Assembly: GCA_965199235.1 (NCBI GenBank)
Contig: CBDAQU010000002.1
Span: 2,728,001-2,792,000, forward strand
Source of the DNA: BOG-908 sp965199235
GTDB lineage: Bacteria > Pseudomonadota > Alphaproteobacteria > Acetobacterales > Acetobacteraceae
Direction of reading: 5' to 3'
Length of the DNA stretch: 64,000 bases
Shown: in pieces, positions 36,803 through 45,528 of the stretch
How the letters are laid out: every line of letters starts with the position of its first letter
Numbering within the stretch: the stretch's first letter is position 1
The notes under the pieces: generated by a model
What the model saw: the letters and a program-made list of their open reading frames with translations, nothing else
The model's database searches: none
Told to the model about the DNA's origin: nothing
Made by a program: the position numbers and the translations under genes

Positions 36803-37053
36803 GCGAGTCGCCTTTCGCCGATAAGCCGGATCAATCTTAGGCCGCCAGCCAAGCCCATCAGCCCGCTCGCATAGCGCTAGATGCCTCGGCTGCACGCGGC
36901 ACGTCTTGCACACGATCCGGCGTAGGAAGGCCCGCAGGGTCACTTTGGCAGGGCGCAGCCTTCGCGCAGCGCCAAGCGGATCGGGACGCAGGTGGTGGCA
37001 ACGCAGCCGGCCTGAACACAACGGGTGAACGCCACACTGATCCAAAGATCTGG
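36803..37053 (-). pseudogene. Frameshifted small cysteine-containing remnant
   Basis: Two reading frames must be joined near 36940 to read DLWISVAFTRCVQAGC and then TLRAFLRRIVCKTCRVQPRH with LALCERADG. The CKTC pair and the TLRAFL-x-CxxC-x6-LALCE layout resemble small zinc-ribbon proteins that sit beside plasmid genes in alphaproteobacteria. That identification is weak. It lies between the flippase start and the relaxase remnant. Confidence 0.35.
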
Positions 37054-37077
37054 ATGGGCCGTGCGCCGCGACGGATC

Positions 37078-37359
37078 GAGCGCCGCCGCCTCCATGCGCC
37101 GCTCGATGGCAATCGTCTCGCGCGTCGAGTAGCGTGCCCGGTCGCGCCCGTGCTTGGCGACGCGCACCAGCTCCGGCGACGCCTCCACCTTCGCCATGAT
37201 GGCGGCGAACTGCGCGGCGCCCTCGCTGTGCCGTCGCACCAGCCGCGCCAGGTCGGTCCGCGTGAAGGTGCTCTGCTGCCGCGCCGGTGCCTGCAACGCC
37301 ATCTCCGGCTCGGCGAGCAGCCGCTCGCCGTCGCGCCGGGCAATGGCCCGGTGCTCGCG
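37078..37359 (-). pseudogene. Remnant of a TraA-type conjugative relaxase/helicase
   Basis: About 94 residues read REHRAIARRDGERLLAEPEM, QQSTFTRTDLARLVRRH, KVEASPELVRVAKHGRDRAR and STRETIAIERRMEAAAL. This is the junction between the MobA/MobL domain and the helicase domain of Ti-plasmid-type TraA (family pattern: TFT-x-x-DLAR, SPELV, ST/SRE-x-x-x-x-E-x-R-x-E). Neither the nicking domain upstream nor the helicase domain downstream survives. It marks a decayed conjugative element on the right edge of the AT-rich island. Confidence 0.75.
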
Positions 37360-37445
37360 GGACGTGCTGCTGCATACGCTGGCATGACCGTGCTTGACGG
37401 CCCGCCCGCTTGTAGGCTGGAACGGGTTCATCAAGCAGGGAGCTG

Positions 37446-38084
37446 ATGTGCATGACACCTTATCGTTTCGGTGCGTTGCTGTTGGGCGGCGCGCTTATCT
37501 CGGCCGGCGCGGCATGGGCCGAGACGACCTATGTCGTGGACAAGGTGACCATCACGGGGAGCACGACCGTTCCGCCGGAGAAGCTCTACGCAGCCATCCA
37601 GGAGCACAAGGGCAGCACCGTGACCCAGGCCGACATCGTGGCCGACCAGGATGCGATCACCAAGGTGCTCGGCGCGGCCAACGTGGTGGGCGGCATCAAG
37701 ACGTCCATGGCCGCCAAGTCCAACAAGCACATCGATGTGGTGTTCGCCGTGGAGGATCATGGAGCCCAGGCGCCGATCGTCACGAAGGTCGCTCCGAAGC
37801 TTCATGCGGAGCTGTTCGACGGCAACAAGTCTATCTCGACCGACAAGCTTGCAGCCGCGGCCGGCCTTCACCCGGGCGACGACCTCAGCAACGACAAGAT
37901 CGCTGCGGCTGAGGCGGCGATCGGCGCCGCATACAAGGCGGCCAAGCTGCCTGTGAACGTGACCGTCTCAGGCGAGACGAAGGTTGTGTCGCAGGGGCAG
38001 GTGGACGTGACGTGGCGCGTGGCGGAGACGAAGATCAAGAAGAAGCGCGACACCGAGGACGCGGGTCAGAAGCTCGACCAATAG
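37446..38084 (+). CDS. Periplasmic POTRA-like protein of unknown function
   Basis: 212 residues: signal peptide (FGALLLGGALISAGAAWA, cut after AWA), then a POTRA-like module VVDKVTITGSTTVPPEKLYA with GSTVTQADIVADQDAITKVL, and a second weaker one after GNKSISTDKLAAAAGLHPGD. POTRA domains guide outer-membrane proteins in BamA/FtsQ-type proteins, but no barrel or membrane domain follows. The C-terminus is lysine-rich. AGGGAG five bases before ATG 37446 sets the start. A periplasmic adaptor role is inference. Confidence 0.65.
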   Translation: MCMTPYRFGALLLGGALISAGAAWAETTYVVDKVTITGSTTVPPEKLYAAIQEHKGSTVTQADIVADQDAITKVLGAANVVGGIKTSMAAKSNKHIDVVFAVEDHGAQAPIVTKVAPKLHAELFDGNKSISTDKLAAAAGLHPGDDLSNDKIAAAEAAIGAAYKAAKLPVNVTVSGETKVVSQGQVDVTWRVAETKIKKKRDTEDAGQKLDQ

Positions 38085-38207
38085 CGATTTCGTGCAAGCC
38101 GCAGCCGGCCAGCCTGTGCTGCGGCACGTGCGGCAGTTTCGGTCCGCGCTGCTTCGGGGTATGGTCGGACCACAGCTCGAACCCCCAAGCTGTCTGGAGA
38201 TCTGCCG

Positions 38208-40649
38208 ATGGCGTCTGCCGCTCAAGGCCGCCTGACCTCTAGCCGTGTGCCTCGCAGCCTGGCCTCGCCCGCCATACGCGAGATCGTAGCGCGCCGGATC
38301 GCCGAATTGTCTGGTCTCGCTCTGGCGCTTGCCGGAGTGGCCATGCTGGTTGCGTTGGCCAGCTACAACCCTCGCGACCCGTCGATGAATACCGCCACCT
38401 CCCAGCACGCGACCAACCTGGTCGGTCCGGCAGGCTCGGTGCTCGCAGATTTCCTGCTGCAAGGGTTCGGCGTGGCGGGAGGGCTGCCGGCATTGGCCTT
38501 GATTGCCTGGGCTTGGCGTGTTGCCACCCGTCGCGGCCTGAGCCGCCCGGTGCTGCGGGTTCTCGCCATGCTTCTTGCGGTTTTGGCTTTCGCCACGGTG
38601 TTTGCGATGGTTCCGCCGCACCCGGCTTGGCCGACCAGTGCGGGACTTGGCGGTGCAGGCGGCTACCTGCTGTCGGCGACGTTCCTCGGCCTTTCGCTAG
38701 GGTCGCTCGAATCCTTGGCCGCGGTCGTTGTGTTCACTGTCTCCGCACTGCTCGCCACGGTGCTGACGGCATTCGGACTTGGGCTGACGCCAGCCGAGTG
38801 GCGCGCTGCCGGACGGCGCGCGGCCACGGCCGCCCGTGCCGGCGCGTCTGGCGGTCAGGCGGTCACGGGCCTGTTTGCACGCAGCCTGCCGCAGGATGAG
38901 GAGGAGGACGAGGCTCAGGCGGCGTCGACTTGGCCCGACCCGGTTGCGACCGTGTCCAGTCCGTCTATCGCGCCGAGCGCCCGCACGCTGGTGACCCGGC
39001 GCGTGGTCGAACCGCAAGCCGCGTTGCCGGAGCAGGCAATCAGCGCACCGCCCAGGACGGCAGTCCATGCCCGAGTGACAGCGATCGGGCCTCGCCGTCC
39101 AGCAGGCGCGCGGCAGGAGAGCCTGCCGTTGCAGGAGTCTGGCTGGCGCTTTCCGCCCAACAGCCTGCTGCATTCTGCGCCCTCTCGAGCCACTGCAGGG
39201 CCGGACGAGGAGGGCCTGCAGAACAACGCCAGGCTGTTGGAGTCCGTGCTTTCGGATTACGGCGTTCAGGGCACCATCCGTGACATCCGGCCCGGCCCCG
39301 TCGTGACGCTTTACGAATTGGAGCCGGCGCCTGGCATCCGGAGCGCGCGGGTCATCGGCCTGGCCGATGACGTGGCGCGCAGCCTGTCGGTCACCGCAGT
39401 GCGAATCGCGACTGTGTCTGGGCGAAACGTGATCGGCATCGAGGTTCCCAACGCGAAGCGCGAAACGGTGTTCTTGGCCGAGCTGTTCGACAGCGAGGCC
39501 TGGACGCGTCACCAGGGCCGGCTGCCGATCGCACTCGGCAAGGACATATCGGGCACTCCCGTCGTCAGCGATCTGGCCCGGATGCCGCATCTGCTGATTG
39601 CCGGCACCACCGGTTCCGGCAAGTCGGTGGGGATCAACGCCATGATCCTGTCGCTGCTGTTCAAGCTGTCGCCCGAGCAGTGCCGGCTGATCCTGATCGA
39701 TCCCAAGATGCTGGAGCTGTCTGTCTACGAAGGCATACCGCACCTCATGGCGCCCGTGGTGACGGAGCCCGCGAAGGCGGTGCAGGCGCTGAAATGGACG
39801 GTTCGCGAGATGGAGCGGCGCTACCGCGCGATGAGCCAGTTGGGCGTAAGGAACGTCGGCGGCTACAACGAGCGGGTTGAGGACGCACTGGCCAAGGGCG
39901 AGGTTATCAGCCGCCGCGTGCAGACAGGGTTCGACTCGGAGACCGGTCGCCCCACGTTCGAGGAGCAGCCGCTGACGCTGGAGGCGTTGCCGTTCATCGT
40001 GGTGGTGATCGACGAAATGGCCGACCTGATGATGGTTGCCGGCAAGGACATCGAGGCCGCGGTGCAGCGCCTGGCTCAGATGGCGCGGGCAGCCGGCATC
40101 CACGTGATCATGGCGACGCAGCGCCCGTCGGTCGACGTGATCACCGGCACCATCAAGGCGAATTTCCCGACGCGCATCAGTTTTCAGGTGATCAGCAAGT
40201 TCGACAGCCGCACCATCTTGGGGGAGCAGGGGTCCGAGCAACTGCTCGGCCACGGCGACATGCTCTACATGGTGGGCGGCGGCCGCATCACGCGGGTGCA
40301 CGGCCCATTGGTGACCGACCGCGAGGTAGAGGATACGGTGGCTTTTCTGCGCCAGCAGGGTGCGCCCGACTATGTCGAAGAGGTGACCGAACCGGTTGAG
40401 GACGAGGGATCGGCCGCTGCCATGCCGTCCGGCGCCACGGGGGAGGGCGAGTTCGGTCTGTTTGATCAGGCAGTGGCCCTGGTTGCTCGGGAAGGCAAGG
40501 CGAGCACCAGTTTCATCCAGCGCCATCTCAACATCGGCTACAACCGTGCAGCCAAGCTGATCGAGCAGATGGAAAAGGAAGGGATCGTGAGCGCGGCGAA
40601 CCACGTGGGCAAGCGCGAGGTGCTCTGCCGGCGGACGAACGAGGATTGA
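38208..40649 (+). CDS. ftsK: DNA translocase FtsK
   Basis: Membrane-anchored ATPase that pumps chromosome termini across the division septum and activates XerCD. 813 residues: four N-terminal membrane helices (first about LALALAGVAMLVALASY), a short linker, the motor with Walker A IAGTTGSGKSVGINAM and Walker B VVVIDEMADLMM, and a C-terminal winged-helix gamma domain (ASTSFIQRHLNIGYNRAAKL) that reads KOPS. GGAG lies eight bases before ATG 38208. The linker is short compared with E. coli FtsK, normal for alphaproteobacteria. Confidence 0.97.
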   Translation: MASAAQGRLTSSRVPRSLASPAIREIVARRIAELSGLALALAGVAMLVALASYNPRDPSMNTATSQHATNLVGPAGSVLADFLLQGFGVAGGLPALALIAWAWRVATRRGLSRPVLRVLAMLLAVLAFATVFAMVPPHPAWPTSAGLGGAGGYLLSATFLGLSLGSLESLAAVVVFTVSALLATVLTAFGLGLTPAEWRAAGRRAATAARAGASGGQAVTGLFARSLPQDEEEDEAQAASTWPDPVATVSSPSIAPSARTLVTRRVVEPQAALPEQAISAPPRTAVHARVTAIGPRRPAGARQESLPLQESGWRFPPNSLLHSAPSRATAGPDEEGLQNNARLLESVLSDYGVQGTIRDIRPGPVVTLYELEPAPGIRSARVIGLADDVARSLSVTAVRIATVSGRNVIGIEVPNAKRETVFLAELFDSEAWTRHQGRLPIALGKDISGTPVVSDLARMPHLLIAGTTGSGKSVGINAMILSLLFKLSPEQCRLILIDPKMLELSVYEGIPHLMAPVVTEPAKAVQALKWTVREMERRYRAMSQLGVRNVGGYNERVEDALAKGEVISRRVQTGFDSETGRPTFEEQPLTLEALPFIVVVIDEMADLMMVAGKDIEAAVQRLAQMARAAGIHVIMATQRPSVDVITGTIKANFPTRISFQVISKFDSRTILGEQGSEQLLGHGDMLYMVGGGRITRVHGPLVTDREVEDTVAFLRQQGAPDYVEEVTEPVEDEGSAAAMPSGATGEGEFGLFDQAVALVAREGKASTSFIQRHLNIGYNRAAKLIEQMEKEGIVSAANHVGKREVLCRRTNED

Positions 40650-40715
40650 GGCCGCCTGCCACTCAGACGCAACCAATCCGCTCTGCTTGTGTTGGACCCG
40701 TTCCGAAAGGATGTG

Positions 40716-41798
40716 GTGGTGGTGGCGGACGACACAAACCTTCTAGACCCGGAGGCAGCAGCGAAGGCCGCACATCTGCACTACGTGCACGACACCAGGC
40801 CTGGCATCACGCGCAAACCGGCCGAGGGCGGCGGCTGGGAATTTTTCATGCCGGACGGGACGCTGGTCACCGACGAGAAGACCATCCAGCGGATCCGCAA
40901 GCTGGCCATTCCCCCTGCCTACACGGACGTCTGGATCTGCCGCGACCCTAACGGTCATCTGCAGGCCGTGGGTCGCGACGCTCGAGGCCGCAAGCAGTAC
41001 CGTTACCACCCGCGCTGGCGCGAAATCCGAGACGAGGCAAAATACGGCAAGATGCTGGTGTTCGGGCGCAAGCTGCCGGAAATCCGCGCGCGTGTAGAAC
41101 ACGACCTCGCCAAGCAAGGCCTGCCTCGGGAGAAAGTGCTGGCCGCACTCGTGCGACTGCTCGAACGCACGCTCGCGCGGATCGGCAACGAGGAATATGC
41201 GAGGACCAACAACAGTTTCGGACTGACCACGCTGCGCGAGCGGCATGCCAAGGTGCACGGCAACGTTGTGGTGCTGGACTTTCGGGCCAAGCACGGCATC
41301 CAGCGGCATATCGAGCTGAAGGATCGCAAGCTCGCAAACATCATCAAGCGCCTGCAGGACATTCCCGGGCAGGAACTGTTCCACTACATCGGCGAGGACG
41401 GCGTCAGCCACACAGTCGGCTCCGACGACGTGAACGCCTACCTTCACGAGATCACGGGCGAGGACATCACGGCGAAGGATTTCCGCACCTGGGCAGCAAC
41501 CAACCTGGCTGCGCTGGCGCTGCGGGAGTTCGAGGTTTTTGACAGCCAGGCGAAAGCCAAGAAGAACGTGTTGCGCGCCGTCGAGGCAGTGTCCGGCATG
41601 CTCGGCAACACGCCGAGCATTTGCCGGAAATGCTACATCCATCCCGCCATCTTCGACGGCTACCTCGATGGCAGCCTGCTCGAAGGCCTCAAGGCTCGCG
41701 CCGACGACGTTCTGGACCACAAGCGCGGCGGACTGACGGCAGAGGAGATTGCCGTCACTGCGTTCCTGGACCGTCGCTTGAGCGAGTTGCCGGTGTGA
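40716..41798 (+). CDS. Type IB DNA topoisomerase (poxvirus/bacterial type)
   Basis: Relaxes supercoils through a 3'-phosphotyrosine. About 360 residues: LRYV-like HLHYVHDTRPGITRKPA N-terminus, KLAIPPAYTDVWICRDPNGH, catalytic RYHPRWREIRDEAKYGKM, ARTNNSFGLTTLRERH, and the active-site tyrosine in ICRKCYIHPAIFDGYL. Several in-frame GTG codons (40689, 40713-40722) can start; 40716 is chosen because AAAGGA lies five bases upstream. Such enzymes are scattered among bacteria, often acquired; here it follows ftsK by about 65 bases. Confidence 0.93.
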   Translation: MVVADDTNLLDPEAAAKAAHLHYVHDTRPGITRKPAEGGGWEFFMPDGTLVTDEKTIQRIRKLAIPPAYTDVWICRDPNGHLQAVGRDARGRKQYRYHPRWREIRDEAKYGKMLVFGRKLPEIRARVEHDLAKQGLPREKVLAALVRLLERTLARIGNEEYARTNNSFGLTTLRERHAKVHGNVVVLDFRAKHGIQRHIELKDRKLANIIKRLQDIPGQELFHYIGEDGVSHTVGSDDVNAYLHEITGEDITAKDFRTWAATNLAALALREFEVFDSQAKAKKNVLRAVEAVSGMLGNTPSICRKCYIHPAIFDGYLDGSLLEGLKARADDVLDHKRGGLTAEEIAVTAFLDRRLSELPV

Positions 41799-41849
41799 CG
41801 TGACCTGATCGCCGTTTGTTCCAGTCAGCGAGCAGTTGTACGATCGGGC

Positions 41850-42305
41850 ATGGCGCTGTCCTTAGCAGAACGCACCGCTGCCGTGAGAAGGGAGGCGGCC
41901 CGGCTGTGCCGTCAACTCGGTTGGGCGCCTCTGCACGAGGTAAGTCTGCCGAACGGCCGGCGTGCAGACATCCTGGCCCTTAAGCGTGACGGCGATTTCG
42001 CCTGCGTGGAAATCAAGTCGGCTGCGAGCGATTTTCTCTCCGACAGCAAATGGCACGAGTACAGGGATTTCTCGGACGCCCTCTACTTCGCCGTTGACGG
42101 CGATTTCCCCCTGGCGCTGCTGCCGCCCGACGTCGGTCTTATCGTCACCGCCTGGCAGGACGCGGCCGTGTTGCGGGAGGCGCCGATCCATCGAATGGCG
42201 GCAGCACGGCGACGCGCGCTGACACATCGATTCGCAACCCTCGCCGCCTGTCGGCTGGAGGGAGTCAACGATCCGCTCGACCGCTTCGCGCTCAGCTGCG
42301 AATGA
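41850..42305 (+). CDS. MmcB-family DNA repair protein
   Basis: 151 residues. ADILALKRDGDFACVEIKSA and DFLSDSKWHEYRDFSDALYF form a PD-(D/E)xK-like core (D, then E-x-K), the mark of the MmcB (DUF1052) family, which supports repair of mitomycin cross-links in Caulobacter. The N-terminal helix and length fit. It is downstream of the topoisomerase in the same direction. Confidence 0.85.
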   Translation: MALSLAERTAAVRREAARLCRQLGWAPLHEVSLPNGRRADILALKRDGDFACVEIKSAASDFLSDSKWHEYRDFSDALYFAVDGDFPLALLPPDVGLIVTAWQDAAVLREAPIHRMAAARRRALTHRFATLAACRLEGVNDPLDRFALSCE

Positions 42306-42350
42306 CGCCTTGCACCAACTGGGGTTGAGTCTGGCTCGTGGAGGCAAGCA

Positions 42351-42421
42351 GTCCTTTTTGCAAAAAGGACCAAAAAACCTTTTCTTCTTTTGCAAGAAAG
42401 AAGGACTTGCCGTCGGTTGCC
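42351..42421. repeat. A/T-core palindromic repeat, double copy
   Basis: GTCCTTTTTGCAAAAAGGAC (42351-42370) is a perfect 20-bp palindrome. A second, imperfect one follows (CTTCTTTTGCAAGAAAGAAG), then GGACTTGCCGTCGG, shared with the copy at 4041-4080. It lies between the convergent mmcB-like and beta-propeller genes, so a terminator role is plausible. Confidence 0.65.
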
Positions 42422-42525
42422 GCTTTTTGTTTGGTGACGGCCGCTTGGCAAGCACGCTTTTTGGAGGAGCAAACACGCCCGGAAGACGGCGCGGGCGCGG
42501 CAGTGTGCCGCGCCCGCGCCGGTGA

Positions 42526-43611
42526 TCACGGTGCGTAGACGCCTACGCAGCCGTTCGGGCAGGTCGTGTTGCTGCCGCCTGCGGTCAGGGGGAAGAACAC
42601 CTCGTTGTTGACCGGGTCCACGGCCACCGAGTGCGAGTTCGTGGCGGTGGGGATGGCGCTCAGCAGCGTGAGCGTCGCGGCGTCGATGATGCCGAGCACC
42701 GGGCCTGTCGCGTTGTTGCGGGCGGCCAGGTCGTAGGTCTGGTTGGCCGGATCGTAGGACACCTCGTCGGAGCCGCCGACGGCGAAGGTGGCCAGCACCC
42801 GGCCGCTCAGCGTGTTGATGACCTGCGTCGGCAACGGCTTGGCGGCTGCCGTGTTGGCCACGCTGCAGCCCAGCAGAAGTTGCTGCTTGGGGCCGAGGGC
42901 CGCGCCGTTCGGCTGGCAGTCGCTGACCGGCAGCCTGCCCACCACGCGGCGCAGCACAGGGTCGATGATCGCGACCTCGCCGTTCTTCTGGTTCGGACCG
43001 ACCTGCGGGATGCTGACGTAGAACACGCCGCGCCTTGGGTCGAAGACGGGTTGTTCGATGCCGTTGGTCGCCTCTGGGAAACTGATCTTCTTGAGGACCT
43101 GGCGGTAGCCGTCGGGCGTGTAGATGAGCGTGACGAAGGGAGGCGTGTCGGCGTCGTTGGCGACCGCGACGATGTGGTCCTTCGGGTCGTAGCCGATCGA
43201 ATCGGCGCGCGCTGTGCCGCCGGTGGAGATCGTCTGCACGATCAGCCGCGAGCGTTCATCGACGACCTTGACCGTGCTGGTGCCGTCGCCGACCCAGACG
43301 TAGCCGTCGCCGGTGGGCTGGGTGCCGTTCGGGCCGGCGACGTCGTTGTCGCCACCCGCCGCGCCCACGAAACCGCCGACCTGGCCGATGACACGCCGCT
43401 CGCTGATGCTGACGACGTCGAGCGCGCTGTTGGAGCGGTCAGGCAGGAAGTAGAGGCCGAGCGCCGGGTCCACGGAACTGATGTCGAACACGGCAAGCGG
43501 GTTGCCGGGGATGGGGATCGTGTGGACCAGCTTGTACTGGGGCGGCGCGGCAGACGCGGCGCCGGCCAAAACGGTGGCGAGAACAGTGACGAATGGACAC
43601 AGCGGACGCAT
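42526..43611 (-). CDS. Secreted YncE-like beta-propeller protein
   Basis: 361 residues with a signal peptide (FVTVLATVLAGAASA) and no membrane segment. Repeated blade-like segments include NSALDVVSISERRVIGQVGG, GDGYVWVGDGTSTVKVVDER, HIVAVANDADTPPFVTLI and NGEVAIIDPVLRRVVGRLPV, with the D-P-x-x-x-x-x-V/Y strand pattern. Proteins of this type bind ligands or DNA in the periplasm; no enzyme motif is seen. The C-terminal CPNGC may form a disulfide. GGGAG six bases upstream sets ATG 43611 over the longer frame. Confidence 0.72.
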   Translation of the reverse strand: MRPLCPFVTVLATVLAGAASAAPPQYKLVHTIPIPGNPLAVFDISSVDPALGLYFLPDRSNSALDVVSISERRVIGQVGGFVGAAGGDNDVAGPNGTQPTGDGYVWVGDGTSTVKVVDERSRLIVQTISTGGTARADSIGYDPKDHIVAVANDADTPPFVTLIYTPDGYRQVLKKISFPEATNGIEQPVFDPRRGVFYVSIPQVGPNQKNGEVAIIDPVLRRVVGRLPVSDCQPNGAALGPKQQLLLGCSVANTAAAKPLPTQVINTLSGRVLATFAVGGSDEVSYDPANQTYDLAARNNATGPVLGIIDAATLTLLSAIPTATNSHSVAVDPVNNEVFFPLTAGGSNTTCPNGCVGVYAP

Positions 43612-43730
43612 GGTAATCTCCCAGGTATGATCGGCAGGCGCAGCGGTTGGTTCCGGCGCCCGCCCCTGTGTGCTCCTGGGCTGGGACGGCAACAAGTGTC
43701 AGCGGCGTCCCGGCAGCAATCCTCCTGCGC

Positions 43731-43850
43731 CTCTAACAGCGATGTCACGCAGACCGGAAAGGTCGGAACGACGAAATTGCCCGTCAGAACAAGAGCTAGA
43801 CCGGTTTGCCGTCCGTCTCCATGCGGGCACCCTGCGTGAAACCGGTCTAG
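43731..43850 (+). repeat. CTAGACCGGT-family 3'-end repeat, copy 4 (full-length reference copy)
   Basis: Outer segment GATGTCACGCAGACCGG with AAGGTCGGAACGACGAAATT, spacer with AGAACAAGAG, then perfect 12-bp arms CTAGACCGGTTT (43796-43807) and AAACCGGTCTAG (43839-43850). The right end supplies the TAG stop of the gene at 43847-45307. The left end faces the upstream region of the beta-propeller gene, so this copy could also influence that promoter. Confidence 0.82.
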
Positions 43851-45307
43851 CGGGTCGCCTGGACCGGGTCGGATGGCACCGACTTGTGGCCGTTGATGTT
43901 CAGCGGCATCACCCGATACCAGGCGGGCTCCGCAGGGGGCGAGGGGTCCTGCCAGCCGCCGGTCGCGTCGGTCGCACAGGCGTTGCAGACCGCCTGCCAG
44001 CTGTCGGGGGCGGTGGGGTCGGCCGAGCGTTCCACCGTGTAGTTCGCCGCTCCCGCCGCGCCACGCCACAGGATGTGGCCGCGCACGGCGCTGATGATCT
44101 GCGGCTGTGGCGGCAGGAGGTAGGCCGGCCCGAGGCTCAGCTCGGCCATGCCGGAGGCGAAGCGCCGCAGCGCCCGGCCGCGCGCCCGCATCTCCGGCAG
44201 GTCCATTTCCGCCGTCTTGATGCCCGGAAAATACAGCGCTGCGATGCCTTTCGCGGGCAGCGCGGGCGGCGCCGGCAGGAAACCGCCGCCGGCTGCATGA
44301 CCCTCCAGACGGCCGATCACCATGCCTGCCAGGCTGCGCTGCTTGGTGACGTCAACCAGCCACGCCGACAGGTCATCGGCCGTTTTCCAGTAGGAGGGAG
44401 TCCAGCCGGCGCTGTCCATCACGTAGGCCTTGCCGGCATCGCTCACCCGGCCGGTAGTCTCGCCCAGCCAGATGCGGGCGGCACCCGGGTCGCGGCTGAC
44501 GGTGAGCTCGTCGCCCACGATGTCCACGCTTGCAGTCGCAAACGCGGCGGCTGCGACGGGCGACGCGGCCTTGCCGATCCGGCCGGCAAAGGCGCCGTCT
44601 TCGTAGAGGTGGCGCGGGTCGGCCGCCTTCACCGCCTGGCCCACCTGCTCCGTCCAGGCGCCGGCCGCCGTGCCGTCGGCGGTTGCGGCACAGGCCAGAC
44701 AGTTCTCCCAGGCCAGGATGGTCGGGTCGTCGGTGTAGGCCGTGCCGGTCAGCGTATTGACGTGGCTGAGCACAGCGCCGATCCCGGCCACGAACTCGGC
44801 CCGTATCGCCGGGTCGGTGAAGAAGGCGTTTGGGTCCGATCCGCCATGGCGCCGCACCGCGCCGCAGATGCTGTCCGGCTGGATGGCGGCGCAATCCCCC
44901 GCGCCGCCGGCCAGCGGCACGATCACCTTCAGCCCCGTATCGCGCGCGGTCTTCAGGATCAGGTCGAGCAGGCCAAGGCTTGCCGCACTCACCGGGCGCG
45001 TCCGCACCACAGTGCCGCCCAGCGCCTGCACCGTCGCCAACGCGTCGCCGACCTCGAACTCGTTGGGTGCGACGGAAGGCGGCGAACCGTCCGCCTTGAA
45101 ACCGAGCCAGCCGACGTCGTAGCCAACAAAGCGCATCGGCACGCCCTGGACGGTCAGGCCGGTGCCGTCGCGCTTGACGAAATCGGCCGGGTCAGGCTGC
45201 CCCGCCATGGTCTCGTAGGATTGCGCCTGACACGTCCCGGCCCCTGACAGAGCCAGGGCGAGAAACAGCGACAGAACCAGCAACACCCAGCGCGTCACGG
45301 ACGCCAT
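43847..45307 (-). CDS. Secreted GH5-like TIM-barrel protein with C-terminal Fn3-like domain
   Basis: 486 residues: signal peptide (VLLVLSLFLALALSGAG, cut near CQA), a barrel domain resembling GH5 mannanases (VQGVPMRFVGYDVGWLGFKA; LTGTAYTDDPTILAWENC), and a C-terminal Fn3-like domain (about residues 400-486). In active GH5 enzymes the acid/base Glu sits in a W-E-x-x-N-E segment; here the segment is AWENCLACAA, without the second Glu. The nucleophile strand reads KAYVMDSAGW, also without Glu. It may bind rather than cut glycans. Its stop codon is contributed by the repeat at 43731-43850. Confidence 0.6.
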   Translation of the reverse strand: MASVTRWVLLVLSLFLALALSGAGTCQAQSYETMAGQPDPADFVKRDGTGLTVQGVPMRFVGYDVGWLGFKADGSPPSVAPNEFEVGDALATVQALGGTVVRTRPVSAASLGLLDLILKTARDTGLKVIVPLAGGAGDCAAIQPDSICGAVRRHGGSDPNAFFTDPAIRAEFVAGIGAVLSHVNTLTGTAYTDDPTILAWENCLACAATADGTAAGAWTEQVGQAVKAADPRHLYEDGAFAGRIGKAASPVAAAAFATASVDIVGDELTVSRDPGAARIWLGETTGRVSDAGKAYVMDSAGWTPSYWKTADDLSAWLVDVTKQRSLAGMVIGRLEGHAAGGGFLPAPPALPAKGIAALYFPGIKTAEMDLPEMRARGRALRRFASGMAELSLGPAYLLPPQPQIISAVRGHILWRGAAGAANYTVERSADPTAPDSWQAVCNACATDATGGWQDPSPPAEPAWYRVMPLNINGHKSVPSDPVQATR

Positions 45308-45528
45308 TCCATCACCACAAAGAGCAGGCCGTCGCCGGACGCGGCCCCTCGGCGAAGGCCGCCTCGCCCGGACCTGTCAAGCACGCGCCCGAGTCCAGCC
45401 CGAAACAGAAGCCGCCAATCATCGAAATGCGCAAACCTGGCCTCCAGACTCTGGGTCCGCGTCATACAGGGATCGGCGTGTGCGCAACAGACGGGCGTAG
45501 ATGATTGCGCGACCGTTGTGTTCTAGCC

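Noticed and set aside
38697..40676. Long minus-strand frame opposite ftsK
   Set aside because: Antisense shadow of the FtsK motor domain; no ribosome site and no recognisable protein features.
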